From G965200765 sp965200765 (GTDB lineage: Bacteria; Pseudomonadota; Gammaproteobacteria; Arenicellales; JAJDZL01): a DNA stretch of 64,000 bases. The stretch is taken from NCBI GenBank assembly GCA_965200765.1, contig OZ241380.1:1302001-1366000 (forward strand), in the 5' to 3' direction. A model generated the notes under the pieces. It worked only from the letters and a program-made list of their open reading frames with translations. It made no database searches and had not been told where the DNA came from. Shown here piece after piece: positions 8,894 through 17,584 of the stretch (the first letter of the stretch is position 1; each line of letters begins with the position of its first letter). The translations under genes were made by a program, and so were the position numbers.

Positions 8894-9670
8894 TTGGTAC
8901 TGGTTGATTCACATTGTCACATTGATTTTCCAAATTTTGCGGGGCAAAGGGATGAGTTGCTTGCCAATGCGGCCAAGGCAGATGTGGGGTATATGCTTTG
9001 TGTAGCGGTCAATCTTGAAGACTTTCCGAACGTGCTGGCATTGGCCCGAAATCATGCACATTTGTTTGCATCTGTCGGTGTTCATCCGAATACTATTGAT
9101 GCCGAGGACCCATCTGTTGCCAGACTGGTGCAATTGGGTAGCGATGCCGATGTGATTGCAATTGGTGAAACCGGTTTGGACTACTTCCGTAGCAGTGGTG
9201 ATCTGGATTGGCAGAGACAGCGATTTGCCACACACATTCAAGCCGCCAAGGAATTGGAAAAACCGATTATCGTGCATAGCCGAAACGCACCGAAAGATAC
9301 AATCAAAATCCTGCAGGATGGGAATGCAAACGAAGCCGGGGGTGTGATGCACTGCTTTACTGGCGATTATGAGATGGCCAAAGCATCACTGGATTTGGGG
9401 TTTTATATTTCCTTCTCAGGCATTGTAACCTTTAAAAACGCTACGGATCTGGCCGAAGTCTCCAAGAAGATTCCACTGGATCGAATGCTGGTTGAAACAG
9501 ATGCTCCATATTTGGCACCTGTACCGATGCGGGGCAAGGAAAACCAACCGGCCTTTGTGCGCCACACGGCCGAGTTTCTTGCAGGGCTTAGAAATCTTTC
9601 TTTCGAGGAGTTTGCAACAATAACGACTGAAAACTTTTTTCGACTGTTCACCACCGCAAAATCAGCATAG
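8894..9670 (+). CDS. tatD: TatD-family metal-dependent deoxyribonuclease
   Basis: The protein has the TatD metal-binding motifs in order: SHCHID near the N-terminus, GETGLDY, a His in IIVHSRNA, HCFTG, and ETDAPYLAP near the C-terminus. Family members are 3'-5' exonucleases or DNA-repair nucleases. The start is set at TTG 8894 (258 residues), because GGAG at 8882-8885 is eight bases upstream and the family begins directly before the xxxDSHCH motif; a longer frame from 8837 inside holB is rejected. It closes the fab-holB operon. Confidence 0.9.
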   Translation: MVLVDSHCHIDFPNFAGQRDELLANAAKADVGYMLCVAVNLEDFPNVLALARNHAHLFASVGVHPNTIDAEDPSVARLVQLGSDADVIAIGETGLDYFRSSGDLDWQRQRFATHIQAAKELEKPIIVHSRNAPKDTIKILQDGNANEAGGVMHCFTGDYEMAKASLDLGFYISFSGIVTFKNATDLAEVSKKIPLDRMLVETDAPYLAPVPMRGKENQPAFVRHTAEFLAGLRNLSFEEFATITTENFFRLFTTAKSA

Positions 9671-9742
9671 AATGACTGAATTCAAGTACCCCAACAGTCG
9701 GGAGGTACAAGTAAATTTGTTAATTCATACAAAGGTTTAGTT

Positions 9743-10066
9743 GTGTTTTCAAAAACTAAAGGATTATTTATGATGACGGGGGTGCTACTTGCTTTCCTGA
9801 CTCAGATTTCGCTCTACGGTGGTGCAAATGTATTCGCAAGCGAAAATATAATAGAATGCGTCCTTGATTCAGACGGGCTTTGCAATGACACCCGAATGAT
9901 TCTGATCCAAACCTCTTCTGATGAGAGTTCCAAAGAGGATCAATTCAGTATTGGTGTGATAGAACCAGTAACCGGTATTGCCGAATCCTGCGGTAAGTCA
10001 TTGGCGCAAGCAATGCAACTGACGGCTGATGAATTCAATACAAAGTGCGAAAGCAACGGCAGATGA
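9743..10066 (+). CDS. Small secreted protein of unknown function
   Basis: A 107-residue protein, not recognised. It begins at GTG 9743 (or ATG 9770). The N-terminus is a typical signal peptide: basic MFSKTK, hydrophobic core to about residue 25, and a probable cleavage site after VFA near residue 32. The mature part is acidic, with four cysteines that could form disulfides in the periplasm. It stands alone between tatD and a convergent dioxygenase, with no clear promoter or terminator. Confidence 0.6.
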   Translation: MFSKTKGLFMMTGVLLAFLTQISLYGGANVFASENIIECVLDSDGLCNDTRMILIQTSSDESSKEDQFSIGVIEPVTGIAESCGKSLAQAMQLTADEFNTKCESNGR

Positions 10067-10178
10067 ATTGCTTTTTACTCCCGAATCAGGCTTGCAGTTT
10101 ACGCTATATCAACGTAAAATTTGACTCAGATTAGTGATTTAAGCTCGATTCAGAGATACAGTTTGAGTTTGGCGACAT

Positions 10179-11024
10179 TCATGCTGCACATCGCTGGTCA
10201 TTCAATACTGTAATGCGGTGTATTGTTCGTTCAAATTGACCGTAGTCAGCGACCGCATAGTGCTGTGTGCAACGATTATCCCACATCGCCAAGGACCCTG
10301 TCTCCCAGCGAAATCGGACCTGAAATTCCGGCGTGTTGATATGATTGAACAAGAAACGCAGTAGATTATTGCTTTCCTCAGAAGTTTTGTTCATGATGTG
10401 GGTTGTGAATGACTCATTCGCATACAAGTATTTGCGATTCGATACGGGGTGAGTTTTTACAAGCTTATGAACTACGCTACCGAAGTTTTGTGTAGCTTCG
10501 GTGAGTTGCTCATTTGTATCTGCCTCATCAACGGTTACGACTCTGTTCCTGAAATCTCCCAAGTCGTGCACAACACGTAGCTTTTCACAATATGTTTGAA
10601 GTTCAGTAGGCAGAGCTTCGTAGGCGGCGCACATGTTGGCCCAAAGTGTATCGCCACCATAATCTGGCACTGATTTTGCCCACAAAATCCCGGCGAAAGG
10701 GGGATTCTCAGACCATGAATAGTCGGTATGCCAAACATCCGTACCTGGAGGATCGTCCGGCAAATTTTGCAATATCAAAATATTCTCGTATCCTTCAAGG
10801 TGCGGATAGTATCTGTGCGGACCTTGTAATTCACCAAAATGTCTCGCAAAATCAATACGTTGCGCAGGACTTATATTCTGGTTTCGAAAGAAGATCACAT
10901 GATGATCCACCAAAGCCTGGTAAATTGCATTAATTTGCTGATGATCAAGGGACTTTGTCAAGTCCACGCCAGAAATTTCTGCTCCGATATTAGGTGTTAC
11001 CGGCTTGACTTCAATTGAATTCAT
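10179..11024 (-). CDS. TauD/TfdA-family 2-oxoglutarate/Fe(II) dioxygenase
   Basis: A 281-residue dioxygenase. The iron ligands are His99 and Asp101 in WHTDYSW and the distal His255 in CTQHYA; Arg266 or Arg270 just after it would bind 2-oxoglutarate. The family N-terminus (GAEISGVDL) is present. Members oxidise taurine, phenoxyacetates or other small acids; the substrate here cannot be told. It is a single gene between a convergent secreted protein and the restriction-modification genes, so there is no operon clue. It may be involved in organosulfur use, given the SuyAB-like genes 5 kb away, but that is speculation. Confidence 0.88.
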   Translation of the reverse strand: MNSIEVKPVTPNIGAEISGVDLTKSLDHQQINAIYQALVDHHVIFFRNQNISPAQRIDFARHFGELQGPHRYYPHLEGYENILILQNLPDDPPGTDVWHTDYSWSENPPFAGILWAKSVPDYGGDTLWANMCAAYEALPTELQTYCEKLRVVHDLGDFRNRVVTVDEADTNEQLTEATQNFGSVVHKLVKTHPVSNRKYLYANESFTTHIMNKTSEESNNLLRFLFNHINTPEFQVRFRWETGSLAMWDNRCTQHYAVADYGQFERTIHRITVLNDQRCAA

Positions 11025-11168
11025 ACTTGCTCTCTAAGTTCGTTGAACAAAGTTTATGTTGTACGATTTTACACAGAATAGCAAATATTGAAACCATCAT
11101 TACGGTTTACCCAACAGGCGGGAAGCGAGTATCTCTTTCACCTCGCGGATGAGAGGTACACTTTGGAT

Positions 11169-12041
11169 TCAAATGTAGTGTTTGGAAAGCTTGTCAGGTT
11201 GCCCTACGAGACGAACATCAAACTTCAATGAATTTTGAATTTTGGAAGTAGCACTATGCAATCGGAACGAAAGTTGCCAGCCTTCATCCATTATCAGAAT
11301 TGCAGTGGTATTGGAATTCTTCTTGAGATAGAAGTCGCTGATATAAGTGGGCAGAGCGATTTTTCTGCCCCATTTCAAACCTCCATTGATGTTGAATGAT
11401 TGAATCTCTAAGTGACTGTTATCTTTGATAATTTTATAAAAATCGTGATGCCCCAAAAGATAATGAGTCATCTTGCTTGGACTGGCTCGATCTAAAACTT
11501 CGTCCATAAATGCATGCAGAATAGGGAGGTAGACCAGTTGATGCTTATTGGGTATATCTCGCCAGTAAGTGTATTGATTCAATTCTAATGAGTTAAACAC
11601 AGGCTCAATCTCGGCCCAATACTTGTCTGAACAAGGAACCCCGTACCAAACACTGCCAAAGTCCAACTTGTTTGAGAGGCGAGAGTGTTTCAGTGAATCG
11701 TTGCGTATCTTCGCTGAGATTCCAATTTCGTTCTTTTCAGTTTTAATCACAATGTCCCTTACATCTCCTGATTGACCCGCTTTGTCGCTTTGCATTTCAA
11801 CAAATCTTGCAGTACTTAGTTGAGCATCATGTTTGCTCAAAAACTCAATACACATTTCGGCGGCCTTTGAAATCTTGTTTCGTTCCGATTCGGAAAGCAA
11901 GTGAAATGCGTTCGCGGACTTTTCTAGTTCTGCGTTTTGTACTATTGACACGGCATCATTCAACAAGAATTTGCATTGTTGGGTCAATGCATATTCCCAA
12001 GCCTTGCCACTCTGTGTTTGTGTGAGTTTTTGACTAGACAT
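11169..12041 (-). CDS. Type II restriction endonuclease, HaeIII-like
   Basis: A 290-residue protein resembling the HaeIII family of restriction enzymes. Visible signatures are GDVRDIV (92-98), EIGISAK (105-111), LKHSRLSN (117-124), a GVPCSD motif, and a C-terminal GWQLSFRLH...SLKFD block. Asp93/Asp96, Glu105 and Lys111 form a plausible PD-(D/E)xK active site. The nuclease would cut unmodified foreign DNA. The start codon lies within the end of the methylase gene (8-base ATGTCTAG overlap), so the two are co-translated. The odd point is the partner: HaeIII pairs with a cytosine methylase, whereas here the partner is an adenine methylase. Confidence 0.8.
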   Translation of the reverse strand: MSSQKLTQTQSGKAWEYALTQQCKFLLNDAVSIVQNAELEKSANAFHLLSESERNKISKAAEMCIEFLSKHDAQLSTARFVEMQSDKAGQSGDVRDIVIKTEKNEIGISAKIRNDSLKHSRLSNKLDFGSVWYGVPCSDKYWAEIEPVFNSLELNQYTYWRDIPNKHQLVYLPILHAFMDEVLDRASPSKMTHYLLGHHDFYKIIKDNSHLEIQSFNINGGLKWGRKIALPTYISDFYLKKNSNTTAILIMDEGWQLSFRLHSATSKIQNSLKFDVRLVGQPDKLSKHYI

Positions 12042-12831
12042 TGATGATCAATAGTTCCCTGGACTGCTTGCTATTCGCCATACCGTATGTCCATTCCGGT
12101 TCTAGAATGGTAAATCCTTTGTACAAATGACGGACAAATTCACTGTTGTTGTAACTAAGTACCCAACCACTTCTCTGTTTCAATTCATCAGCTAGTTCTT
12201 CATGATTGAATCCGAGATGCATATCGCCACGGGTTCCATACAAGCGTTCACTGTTCGCATAAGGAGGATCCAAATAAAGAAACACATCGGTGTGCTTTGC
12301 GAGTGCTTGGCGATAATCCATGCATTCGATTTTGAAGTTGTCGGCCTTGAATTTTCTCACTCTCTCTATCGCCGACACAGTGAACCGAGGATGTCCCGGA
12401 GACATGCCACCAGACAATGTAGTTCCGGAAAAAGAGCTCCGATTCAGAATGTAAAAAATTGCCGCTTTTTCAAAATCGCTCCCGTATGAGTGATAGTCTT
12501 GCTGAAATTTGTAGAAATTCTGTTTGCTGAGCGGGTAGTGCTGTTGAATTTGATCCGCCAATTCTATGGGGTTCAGTAGAATATTCCGCCAGAAATTGAC
12601 CAAGGGTTCATATGCATCTGAACCATGAATTTGTATACCTGCTTCTGCACATGCCAACTCCACACTTGCACCGCCCAAAAATGGCGAGCACAGCTTGCCA
12701 ATTCCCTTTGGAATGTACTTGAGAATCACCGATACACCCCGAGACTTTCCGCCAGGATAGCGAAGCGGCGATTTCAAACGCGCTGGACGTGCGTCAAGGG
12801 TAGGGTAGGATCTAGCGACTGCTGAACTCAT
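12034..12831 (-). CDS. D12-class (Dam-like) DNA adenine-N6 methyltransferase
   Basis: A 265-residue enzyme with the D12/Dam-family motifs: PLRYPGGKS (22-30), the AdoMet-binding SPFLGGASVE (49-58) and the catalytic DPPY (188-191). It transfers a methyl group to the N6 of adenine within a specific sequence. Overlapping the nuclease gene by eight bases, it is clearly the protecting half of this restriction-modification pair. The recognition site cannot be read from the protein. No strong ribosome-binding site precedes the ATG at 12831. Confidence 0.9.
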   Translation of the reverse strand: MSSAVARSYPTLDARPARLKSPLRYPGGKSRGVSVILKYIPKGIGKLCSPFLGGASVELACAEAGIQIHGSDAYEPLVNFWRNILLNPIELADQIQQHYPLSKQNFYKFQQDYHSYGSDFEKAAIFYILNRSSFSGTTLSGGMSPGHPRFTVSAIERVRKFKADNFKIECMDYRQALAKHTDVFLYLDPPYANSERLYGTRGDMHLGFNHEELADELKQRSGWVLSYNNSEFVRHLYKGFTILEPEWTYGMANSKQSRELLIINV

Positions 12832-12936
12832 CGTTCTACTTTGTTTATTGAAAACCGAAAATTTTGGACCAACAACAAATTCCGCAACCTCATACTCTAC
12901 ACTAGAATCGAGTCAGCGAACTGCCAATTTTTCGGA

Positions 12937-13419
12937 CTAATCGCAACCTCCGTTTTTGTGATACCGTTGCCAAGGCATCCAGCCTTGCGGACACGCAAAG
13001 CCCCAGACTCGGACTACGGGTCCTGTAATGAACAGCGTTATTGCTGTCGTACCTTGTGGCAATTCGATTCGGTGTAGATGGGATGGAGTTCGAAATTTCA
13101 AAGCAAAACGCTTCAGATTCAATTGCGAGCCGTCTGCCAAGTGTTCAACTAGTTCACCCTTGAGCAAAACGCTGAATGAAATCCACGGGTGGTCGTGAAG
13201 CGCACGATCATCATCACTTCCCAAAAACTTGTGAAGATAGATGTTTAGGATTCTGTTTTTCGGCAACAAGTACCGTCGTACCAAATATTCGCTACCATCC
13301 AGTCCAGTGATACGTCTGATCGTCAAAAAACGGCCGATGCCGTTTTCGTCGCACCGACCGCCGCGCCAGAGCCAAAGCGCAACAACAACTAGAATTACAA
13401 CTCCTGTAATCGTCAACAT
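12937..13419 (-). CDS. Membrane-anchored cupin-like protein
   Basis: A 160-residue protein with one N-terminal membrane segment (about residues 3-18) followed by a basic stretch and a small beta-barrel domain. Metal-binding-type motifs of a cupin are visible: HDHPW in the middle and a later His in TPSHLHRIELP, with the barrel closing at VRVWGFACPQGW. Similar cupin-like domains occur in phage and accessory bacterial genes without known function. It lies 105 bp upstream of the methylase, in the same direction, so it might be transcribed with the restriction genes, but the role is unknown. Confidence 0.6.
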   Translation of the reverse strand: MLTITGVVILVVVALWLWRGGRCDENGIGRFLTIRRITGLDGSEYLVRRYLLPKNRILNIYLHKFLGSDDDRALHDHPWISFSVLLKGELVEHLADGSQLNLKRFALKFRTPSHLHRIELPQGTTAITLFITGPVVRVWGFACPQGWMPWQRYHKNGGCD

Positions 13420-13526
13420 GTCTGTATTATCCGTTATTCCTGAATCTTGAAATTCAATGATTTCGTTGAGTTTTTTTATACCTGTGCATATTTTATGGTA
13501 GTGGTAAGCTATTTGTAAACCCCCAT

Positions 13527-13547
13527 ATACGACAAAACCTGTCGTAT
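13527..13547. repeat. Inverted repeat, operator-like or hairpin
   Basis: Perfect 8-bp arms ATACGACA and TGTCGTAT are separated by AAACC, in the interval between the divergent cupin and bactofilin genes. There is no T-run after it, so it is not a standard terminator. It may be a repressor site for one of the divergent promoters; no regulator gene is nearby to support this. Confidence 0.4.
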
Positions 13548-13678
13548 TAATTTTGAAAACAAGGCATGAAATTGTGATTGTGCTTATTTCGTATAAGGAG
13601 CATTATGTAAAGTTTTAGAAATTCAGATGTTCATTTTGGTCAAATTTGTCAATCTCGCCTACTTCTTGAATTTCAAGT

Positions 13679-13687
13679 TGGTATAAT
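13679..13687 (+). promoter_or_regulatory. Extended -10 promoter of the bactofilin gene
   Basis: TGGTATAAT is a perfect extended -10 element (TGn plus TATAAT). No good -35 box is present at the normal distance, which is common for extended -10 promoters. Transcription would begin near 13694, about 86 bases before the bactofilin start codon. Confidence 0.65.
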
Positions 13688-13779
13688 ATGCAATGCTTCA
13701 ATATGGTGTGGAGCTTCTGAATGTACGCTATATAGCGATATACAAATCACTCATTTCATCAACACAGTTGGAGGTTGAT

Positions 13780-14385
13780 ATGTGGAAGAAAGATCAATCC
13801 GTTGACGATGCCCCAATGGCCAAACCGATTCAGGATACCGGTTCAAAATTAAATGAGCAATCAGTACCCGCGAAAGATAGAGGAATGCAAAGTAGCCAAG
13901 CCGCTGGAAAGAAACCAGCGGGTAACGCGCAGATTGGAGAACACGTAGTCTTTGAAGGAAAAATCACTGGTAGCGCAGATGTAGTGATCAGTGGACAGTT
14001 CAAAGGCACAATTGCAATCCCCGAACATACAGTCACTGTAGAAAAACCAGGCATGGTTGAAGCGGAAATCACAGCTTCGAAAGTAATCGTCCGAGGTCAA
14101 GTCAAAGGTGATGTTGTAGGCAATGACATGGTTCAAATCGTTTCCAAAGGGGTTTTGGTCGGCAATATCAAGACCGTCAATGTTGCGTTGGATACCGGTT
14201 GCGATTTCAATGGTTCTATTGAAATGATGCGCAAAGAACCTCGAAAGCATCCCAAAACACAGCAAGACCCTAGTGCTCCCCCTATTACACAGGCTACCAG
14301 AAAGGAGGATGCAAGCGGAATGTCTTCACAACAGAATCCCCGCAGGGATACCAATATGCCCCCGGCAATGGGCAACAAAGCATAA
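13780..14385 (+). CDS. Bactofilin-family polymerising protein
   Basis: A 201-residue protein with a disordered, charged N-terminal tail (about 1-48), a bactofilin core (about 50-150) with the repeating right-handed beta-helix pattern (GKITGSADVVISGQFKGTI and similar turns), and a proline/glutamine-rich C-terminal tail. Bactofilins polymerise without nucleotide and scaffold cell-wall enzymes, stalks or cell curvature. The ATG at 13780 is chosen for the TTGGAGG site at 13768-13774. The often-adjacent M23 peptidase gene is not present; the next gene is a methyltransferase-like protein. Confidence 0.88.
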   Translation: MWKKDQSVDDAPMAKPIQDTGSKLNEQSVPAKDRGMQSSQAAGKKPAGNAQIGEHVVFEGKITGSADVVISGQFKGTIAIPEHTVTVEKPGMVEAEITASKVIVRGQVKGDVVGNDMVQIVSKGVLVGNIKTVNVALDTGCDFNGSIEMMRKEPRKHPKTQQDPSAPPITQATRKEDASGMSSQQNPRRDTNMPPAMGNKA

Positions 14386-14449
14386 TTTGACTGCCGGCTA
14401 TTGTTGTGCCTAGATACCAGAGATTCACCAAATTTAGAATGCATCGGTC

Positions 14450-15142
14450 GTGGACATTGATGTAAAACAACCTATTGACGAAAATTTCACATTCCGGTAT
14501 CCACCTAGAGCATTTGAAGTTATATTCGACCATCTGGAAGGTAGCGCTGGCAAACGAAGAATTCTTGATCTTTGCCCTCGCCCGTCCATCATTCAATTGC
14601 TCATTCAATCGAATGTCGTGTATTCAACGGTAAATTTCTACGGACAGGCGGTTAAAAATCAACGGTCCGTAGAAAGTGAAGCCGAGGAACAAACTCAGGC
14701 CAATGGATTCGATTATCTTGATCGCGAAATGATCAAGAAAATCTTGGACCCGATACTTCAGGACCATACATTTGATTTGATACTGGTGTGGGATATATTC
14801 AACTACTTGAGTCGTCGCAATATCATTGACCTGATGGCGATTGTAAGTCCGGTATGCGCACCTGGCGCATTTCTGTACCTGTTCAACTGGACACGCAAGG
14901 ATATGCCGAACCTGCCCGGAAATTTCGATTTTCAGGAAGATGGCGATTTGGTATACACTACCAATACAAGTGAAATCAAACTGAGTCCCACATTTTCACC
15001 ACAATCCTTCAAGGACATGATGCCCAGTTTCACTCTGCACCGGACATTGGCAAACAGAGAGGGATTTTATGAAATTCTATTGCAATTCCATCAGCTTGCA
15101 GAAGCACCTGACCCGGAATTGATTATTCATTCCCGCAGGTAA
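14450..15142 (+). CDS. Methyltransferase-like protein of unknown specificity
   Basis: A 230-residue protein starting at GTG. It appears to have a Rossmann-type methyltransferase fold: RILDLCPRPSI takes the place of the AdoMet-binding glycine-rich loop, and FDLILVWDIFNYLS matches the typical motif near strand 4. The glycine-rich loop is degenerate (LCPRPS instead of LGxGxG), so catalytic activity is uncertain. It follows the bactofilin gene by 64 bp in the same direction and may be its operon partner. Confidence 0.55.
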   Translation: MDIDVKQPIDENFTFRYPPRAFEVIFDHLEGSAGKRRILDLCPRPSIIQLLIQSNVVYSTVNFYGQAVKNQRSVESEAEEQTQANGFDYLDREMIKKILDPILQDHTFDLILVWDIFNYLSRRNIIDLMAIVSPVCAPGAFLYLFNWTRKDMPNLPGNFDFQEDGDLVYTTNTSEIKLSPTFSPQSFKDMMPSFTLHRTLANREGFYEILLQFHQLAEAPDPELIIHSRR

Positions 15143-15163
15143 AGTACGATCAGTTCAGGAGTC

Positions 15164-15195
15164 GCAGGGGTTTTGACTCTTGGAACGCCCCCTGC
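15164..15195. terminator. Possible hairpin between convergent genes
   Basis: Arms GCAGGGG (15164-15170) and CCCCTGC (15189-15195) flank an 18-base loop. It lies between the converging methyltransferase-like and UxaA-family genes, where a shared terminator is expected. It lacks a T-run on either side, so intrinsic termination is uncertain. Confidence 0.3.
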
Positions 15196-15200
15196 ACTAT

Positions 15201-16379
15201 TCAGGCACTTCTGTAAAGCTTTGTCATTACAAATTCGCGATGCCCTAGTGCTTCAGCTGCTGTAAGTCTTCCATTGCAGGTTCTTACAAGCAGATCAACC
15301 AACATATCGCCTGCTTCGTCCAAGTCAATTTCACGGCGCAGAATTCCTGAAACATCCAGGTCGATATGTTCACTCATCGTGCGAACGGTGCGCGGGTTTG
15401 CAGTCAGTTTGATCACCGGTTCAATCGGGTGTCCAATTACATTTCCCTGCCCGGTCGGAAACACATGAACAACAAATCCTGCGGCCGCCTGCAACGTTAC
15501 ACACTCGGCAGCGGCTGATGAAGTATCCATGAAGTAAAGCCCAGGACCTTTGCCCGGTGTCTCGGCCGGTTGCAGAACGTCTATATACCTTGCCTGCTTG
15601 CCGATTTTCTGTAGATTGCCGAGAGCCTTCTCTTCAATCGTGGTCAAGCCCCCTTCTATATTCCCTTTTGTTGGCTGACTTTCAGACAAGTCACTGGTTT
15701 TGTGTGGTTCAATCACCTCATCCATGTATGCCTGCCAAGTCGACAGAAACTTGTCGCCTATTTCCGTGGATACTGCTCGTTGCCTGCATAATTGTTCTGC
15801 ACCCGTCAACTCCGAAGTTTCTCCAAAGCAGTTGGTAGTACCCAATGGGTCCAGCTTGTCAATCAAGTTGCCTACAGTCGGGTTCGCCGCAATTCCGGAG
15901 GTTGTGTCTGACTCGCCGCACTTGTGAGATATCCACAAGTCTTGAAAATCGCATCGCTCCCGTTTTCGCTCCGAAGCCCATTGCAGAAAATCAAGTGCTT
16001 GGCGAGATGCATTGGCAATCGTTTGAATGTCCCCGTTCTGTTCAATCGAAAATCCTTCGACTGGCTTGCCGGTCTTTGCAATTCCCTCTACAACCCTGCG
16101 GGTCCAGCCAGGTTCAATACCGATGACAATACACGCGGCCACATTCGGGTTGCTTCCGGTGCCAATCAACGTGCGAAAGTGCAGTTCAAGATCCGCGCCA
16201 AACTGCAGGCGACCGTAGTGATGAGGAAGTGCAAGTGTACCCTTTATATTGTTCGCAACTGCTTCTGATGCGGCATTGGACAAGTCATCCAGTGGAAGAA
16301 TGATGGTGTGATTTCGAATACCGATACGACCGTTTTCGCGGTGATATCCAAAAATTTCTTGTGATTGATTTGCTACCAC
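15201..16379 (-). CDS. UxaA-family hydro-lyase large subunit (SuyB/altronate dehydratase-like)
   Basis: A 392-residue protein of the UxaA family C-terminal type: GYHRENGRIGIRNH at the N-terminus, KCGESDTTSG (cluster/metal region), NCFGETSEL, and PTGQGNVIGHP near the C-terminus. Family members eliminate water from sugar acids (altronate, galactarate) or sulfite from (2R)-sulfolactate (SuyB). With its separate small subunit just upstream (7-base overlap) the pair looks like SuyAB or a two-subunit sugar-acid dehydratase. Substrate choice cannot be made from sequence alone. Confidence 0.8.
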   Translation of the reverse strand: MVANQSQEIFGYHRENGRIGIRNHTIILPLDDLSNAASEAVANNIKGTLALPHHYGRLQFGADLELHFRTLIGTGSNPNVAACIVIGIEPGWTRRVVEGIAKTGKPVEGFSIEQNGDIQTIANASRQALDFLQWASERKRERCDFQDLWISHKCGESDTTSGIAANPTVGNLIDKLDPLGTTNCFGETSELTGAEQLCRQRAVSTEIGDKFLSTWQAYMDEVIEPHKTSDLSESQPTKGNIEGGLTTIEEKALGNLQKIGKQARYIDVLQPAETPGKGPGLYFMDTSSAAAECVTLQAAAGFVVHVFPTGQGNVIGHPIEPVIKLTANPRTVRTMSEHIDLDVSGILRREIDLDEAGDMLVDLLVRTCNGRLTAAEALGHREFVMTKLYRSA

Positions 16380-16678
16380 TGCTCCGTCTTGGTATTCTGG
16401 ACATGTACATGTGAACCCTTTTTGACCAGTGCTGTGGTTCGCCCAATAGAATGACCGTATTTAATCACCTGCTCCCCTGCCCTGATGTCCTTGAGCGCGA
16501 TTTTGTGTCCGAGTGGAATTTCTTCAAGAGCCATGACCGAAATCGTAACATCGCTTGCCATTACCCATCCATTGAGTTCTTTCCCTTGATGTGCATCTTC
16601 AATGACCACCACACCAACTGAATCGAATTCATCATGCACAATGAAATCCGGCGGAAGTGTATTTTCATGCGTTGCCAT
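16373..16678 (-). CDS. UxaA-family small subunit, SAF domain (SuyA-like)
   Basis: A 101-residue SAF-domain protein: DFIVHDEFDSVGVVV near the N-terminus, PLGHKIALKDI in the centre and VIKYGHSIGRTTA followed by KKGSHVHVQNTKT at the C-terminus. It is the partner of the large subunit, which it overlaps by seven bases. The ATG at 16678 gives the usual family length; an in-frame TTG at 16732 inside the end of the phosphoribosyltransferase gene would add 18 residues and cannot be excluded. The pair probably forms one lyase acting on a hydroxy- or sulfo-carboxylic acid. Confidence 0.8.
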   Translation of the reverse strand: MATHENTLPPDFIVHDEFDSVGVVVIEDAHQGKELNGWVMASDVTISVMALEEIPLGHKIALKDIRAGEQVIKYGHSIGRTTALVKKGSHVHVQNTKTEQW

Positions 16679-16718
16679 CTTTCCGTCAGCAAGGTCAGGA
16701 AATTGTAATGCAAGGCGA

Positions 16719-17342
16719 TCAGTTCGGATCAACAGGAACCAGACCTGTATCGCATTCCAGCGATTTCATCACTTTGGCGATACACGGTTTGTTCTCCATG
16801 ATTTCCTGCTTTTGCAGTCCGAGCAACTCGTGCGGAAACACTACCCATTTGTCCGTGGTATGGACGTAATAGTCAGGCACTCGATCGGTTTTGTTCTTGG
16901 CAGGCTTGAACCAAGCTGCAGCAACTTTGATTTCCCGCGGAGCATTCCGCCGGGACTTTTTGTGAATTTCATTGATTAGCGATTCAACTGATAAGCCAGT
17001 GTCAAAAATATCGTCAACAATCAGAAGCGGATCGTCAACATTCACCCTGTCAATGAAATAGCCAAGTCCATGAATCCGGATGTCTTCTGCCCGCTTCTCT
17101 ATACCCGTGTACAAAGACGTTCGCACCGCGATGTGGTCCGTGAATATTCCGTAGTAGGCCAGCATTTCTTGAGTACAAATGCCTATTGGTGTTCCGCCGC
17201 GCCACAGAGCGATCAGGTACTTCGGGCGAAATCCACTTGCCAGCACACTTGCAGCCAGTTTGCACGAATCCTCAAACAGGGATTCCGCGGTCAGATAAAT
17301 CTTTTCGATATCAGGATTACTCGATTCCATACTTTGATGCAT
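16719..17342 (-). CDS. Purine-type phosphoribosyltransferase
   Basis: A 207-residue type I phosphoribosyltransferase. The PRPP-binding motif LLIVDDIFDTGLS is in the middle, and LIALWRGGTPIG supplies the phosphate-contacting loop. Sequence style suggests a hypoxanthine/guanine-type enzyme (purine salvage), but the base specificity is not certain. The start is either ATG 17342, which directly abuts AAGGA, or ATG 17330, twelve bases beyond it. It sits immediately upstream of the UxaA-family pair on the same strand. Confidence 0.8.
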   Translation of the reverse strand: MHQSMESSNPDIEKIYLTAESLFEDSCKLAASVLASGFRPKYLIALWRGGTPIGICTQEMLAYYGIFTDHIAVRTSLYTGIEKRAEDIRIHGLGYFIDRVNVDDPLLIVDDIFDTGLSVESLINEIHKKSRRNAPREIKVAAAWFKPAKNKTDRVPDYYVHTTDKWVVFPHELLGLQKQEIMENKPCIAKVMKSLECDTGLVPVDPN

Positions 17343-17584
17343 TCCTTATGAGTTCAAATCCCAAGATCAAATTGAAATTCGAGGATTTCACTCAAATTTG
17401 AATTTTATTCCGTTTATTCTACATTGATTTCACCTGCAGTCGAAAATTGAATGCCAAACTATTCACAATGGCTATACAATAACGGCTTTGTTTGATTCCG
17501 ATTGGAGATTCAACCACTCGGAATGTGAAATCACCTTCTTGGCGGCCAATAACCGCTCAAATCTGATTCAGAAAGGGAAAAACA

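Larger units (their letters stand above)
13420..13779. other. Regulatory interval between cupin gene and bactofilin gene
   Basis: A 360-bp AT-rich interval between divergent genes. It holds an 8-bp inverted repeat at 13527-13547 and a strong extended -10 element at 13679-13687, listed separately. No small gene with a convincing start was found in it. Confidence 0.6.
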
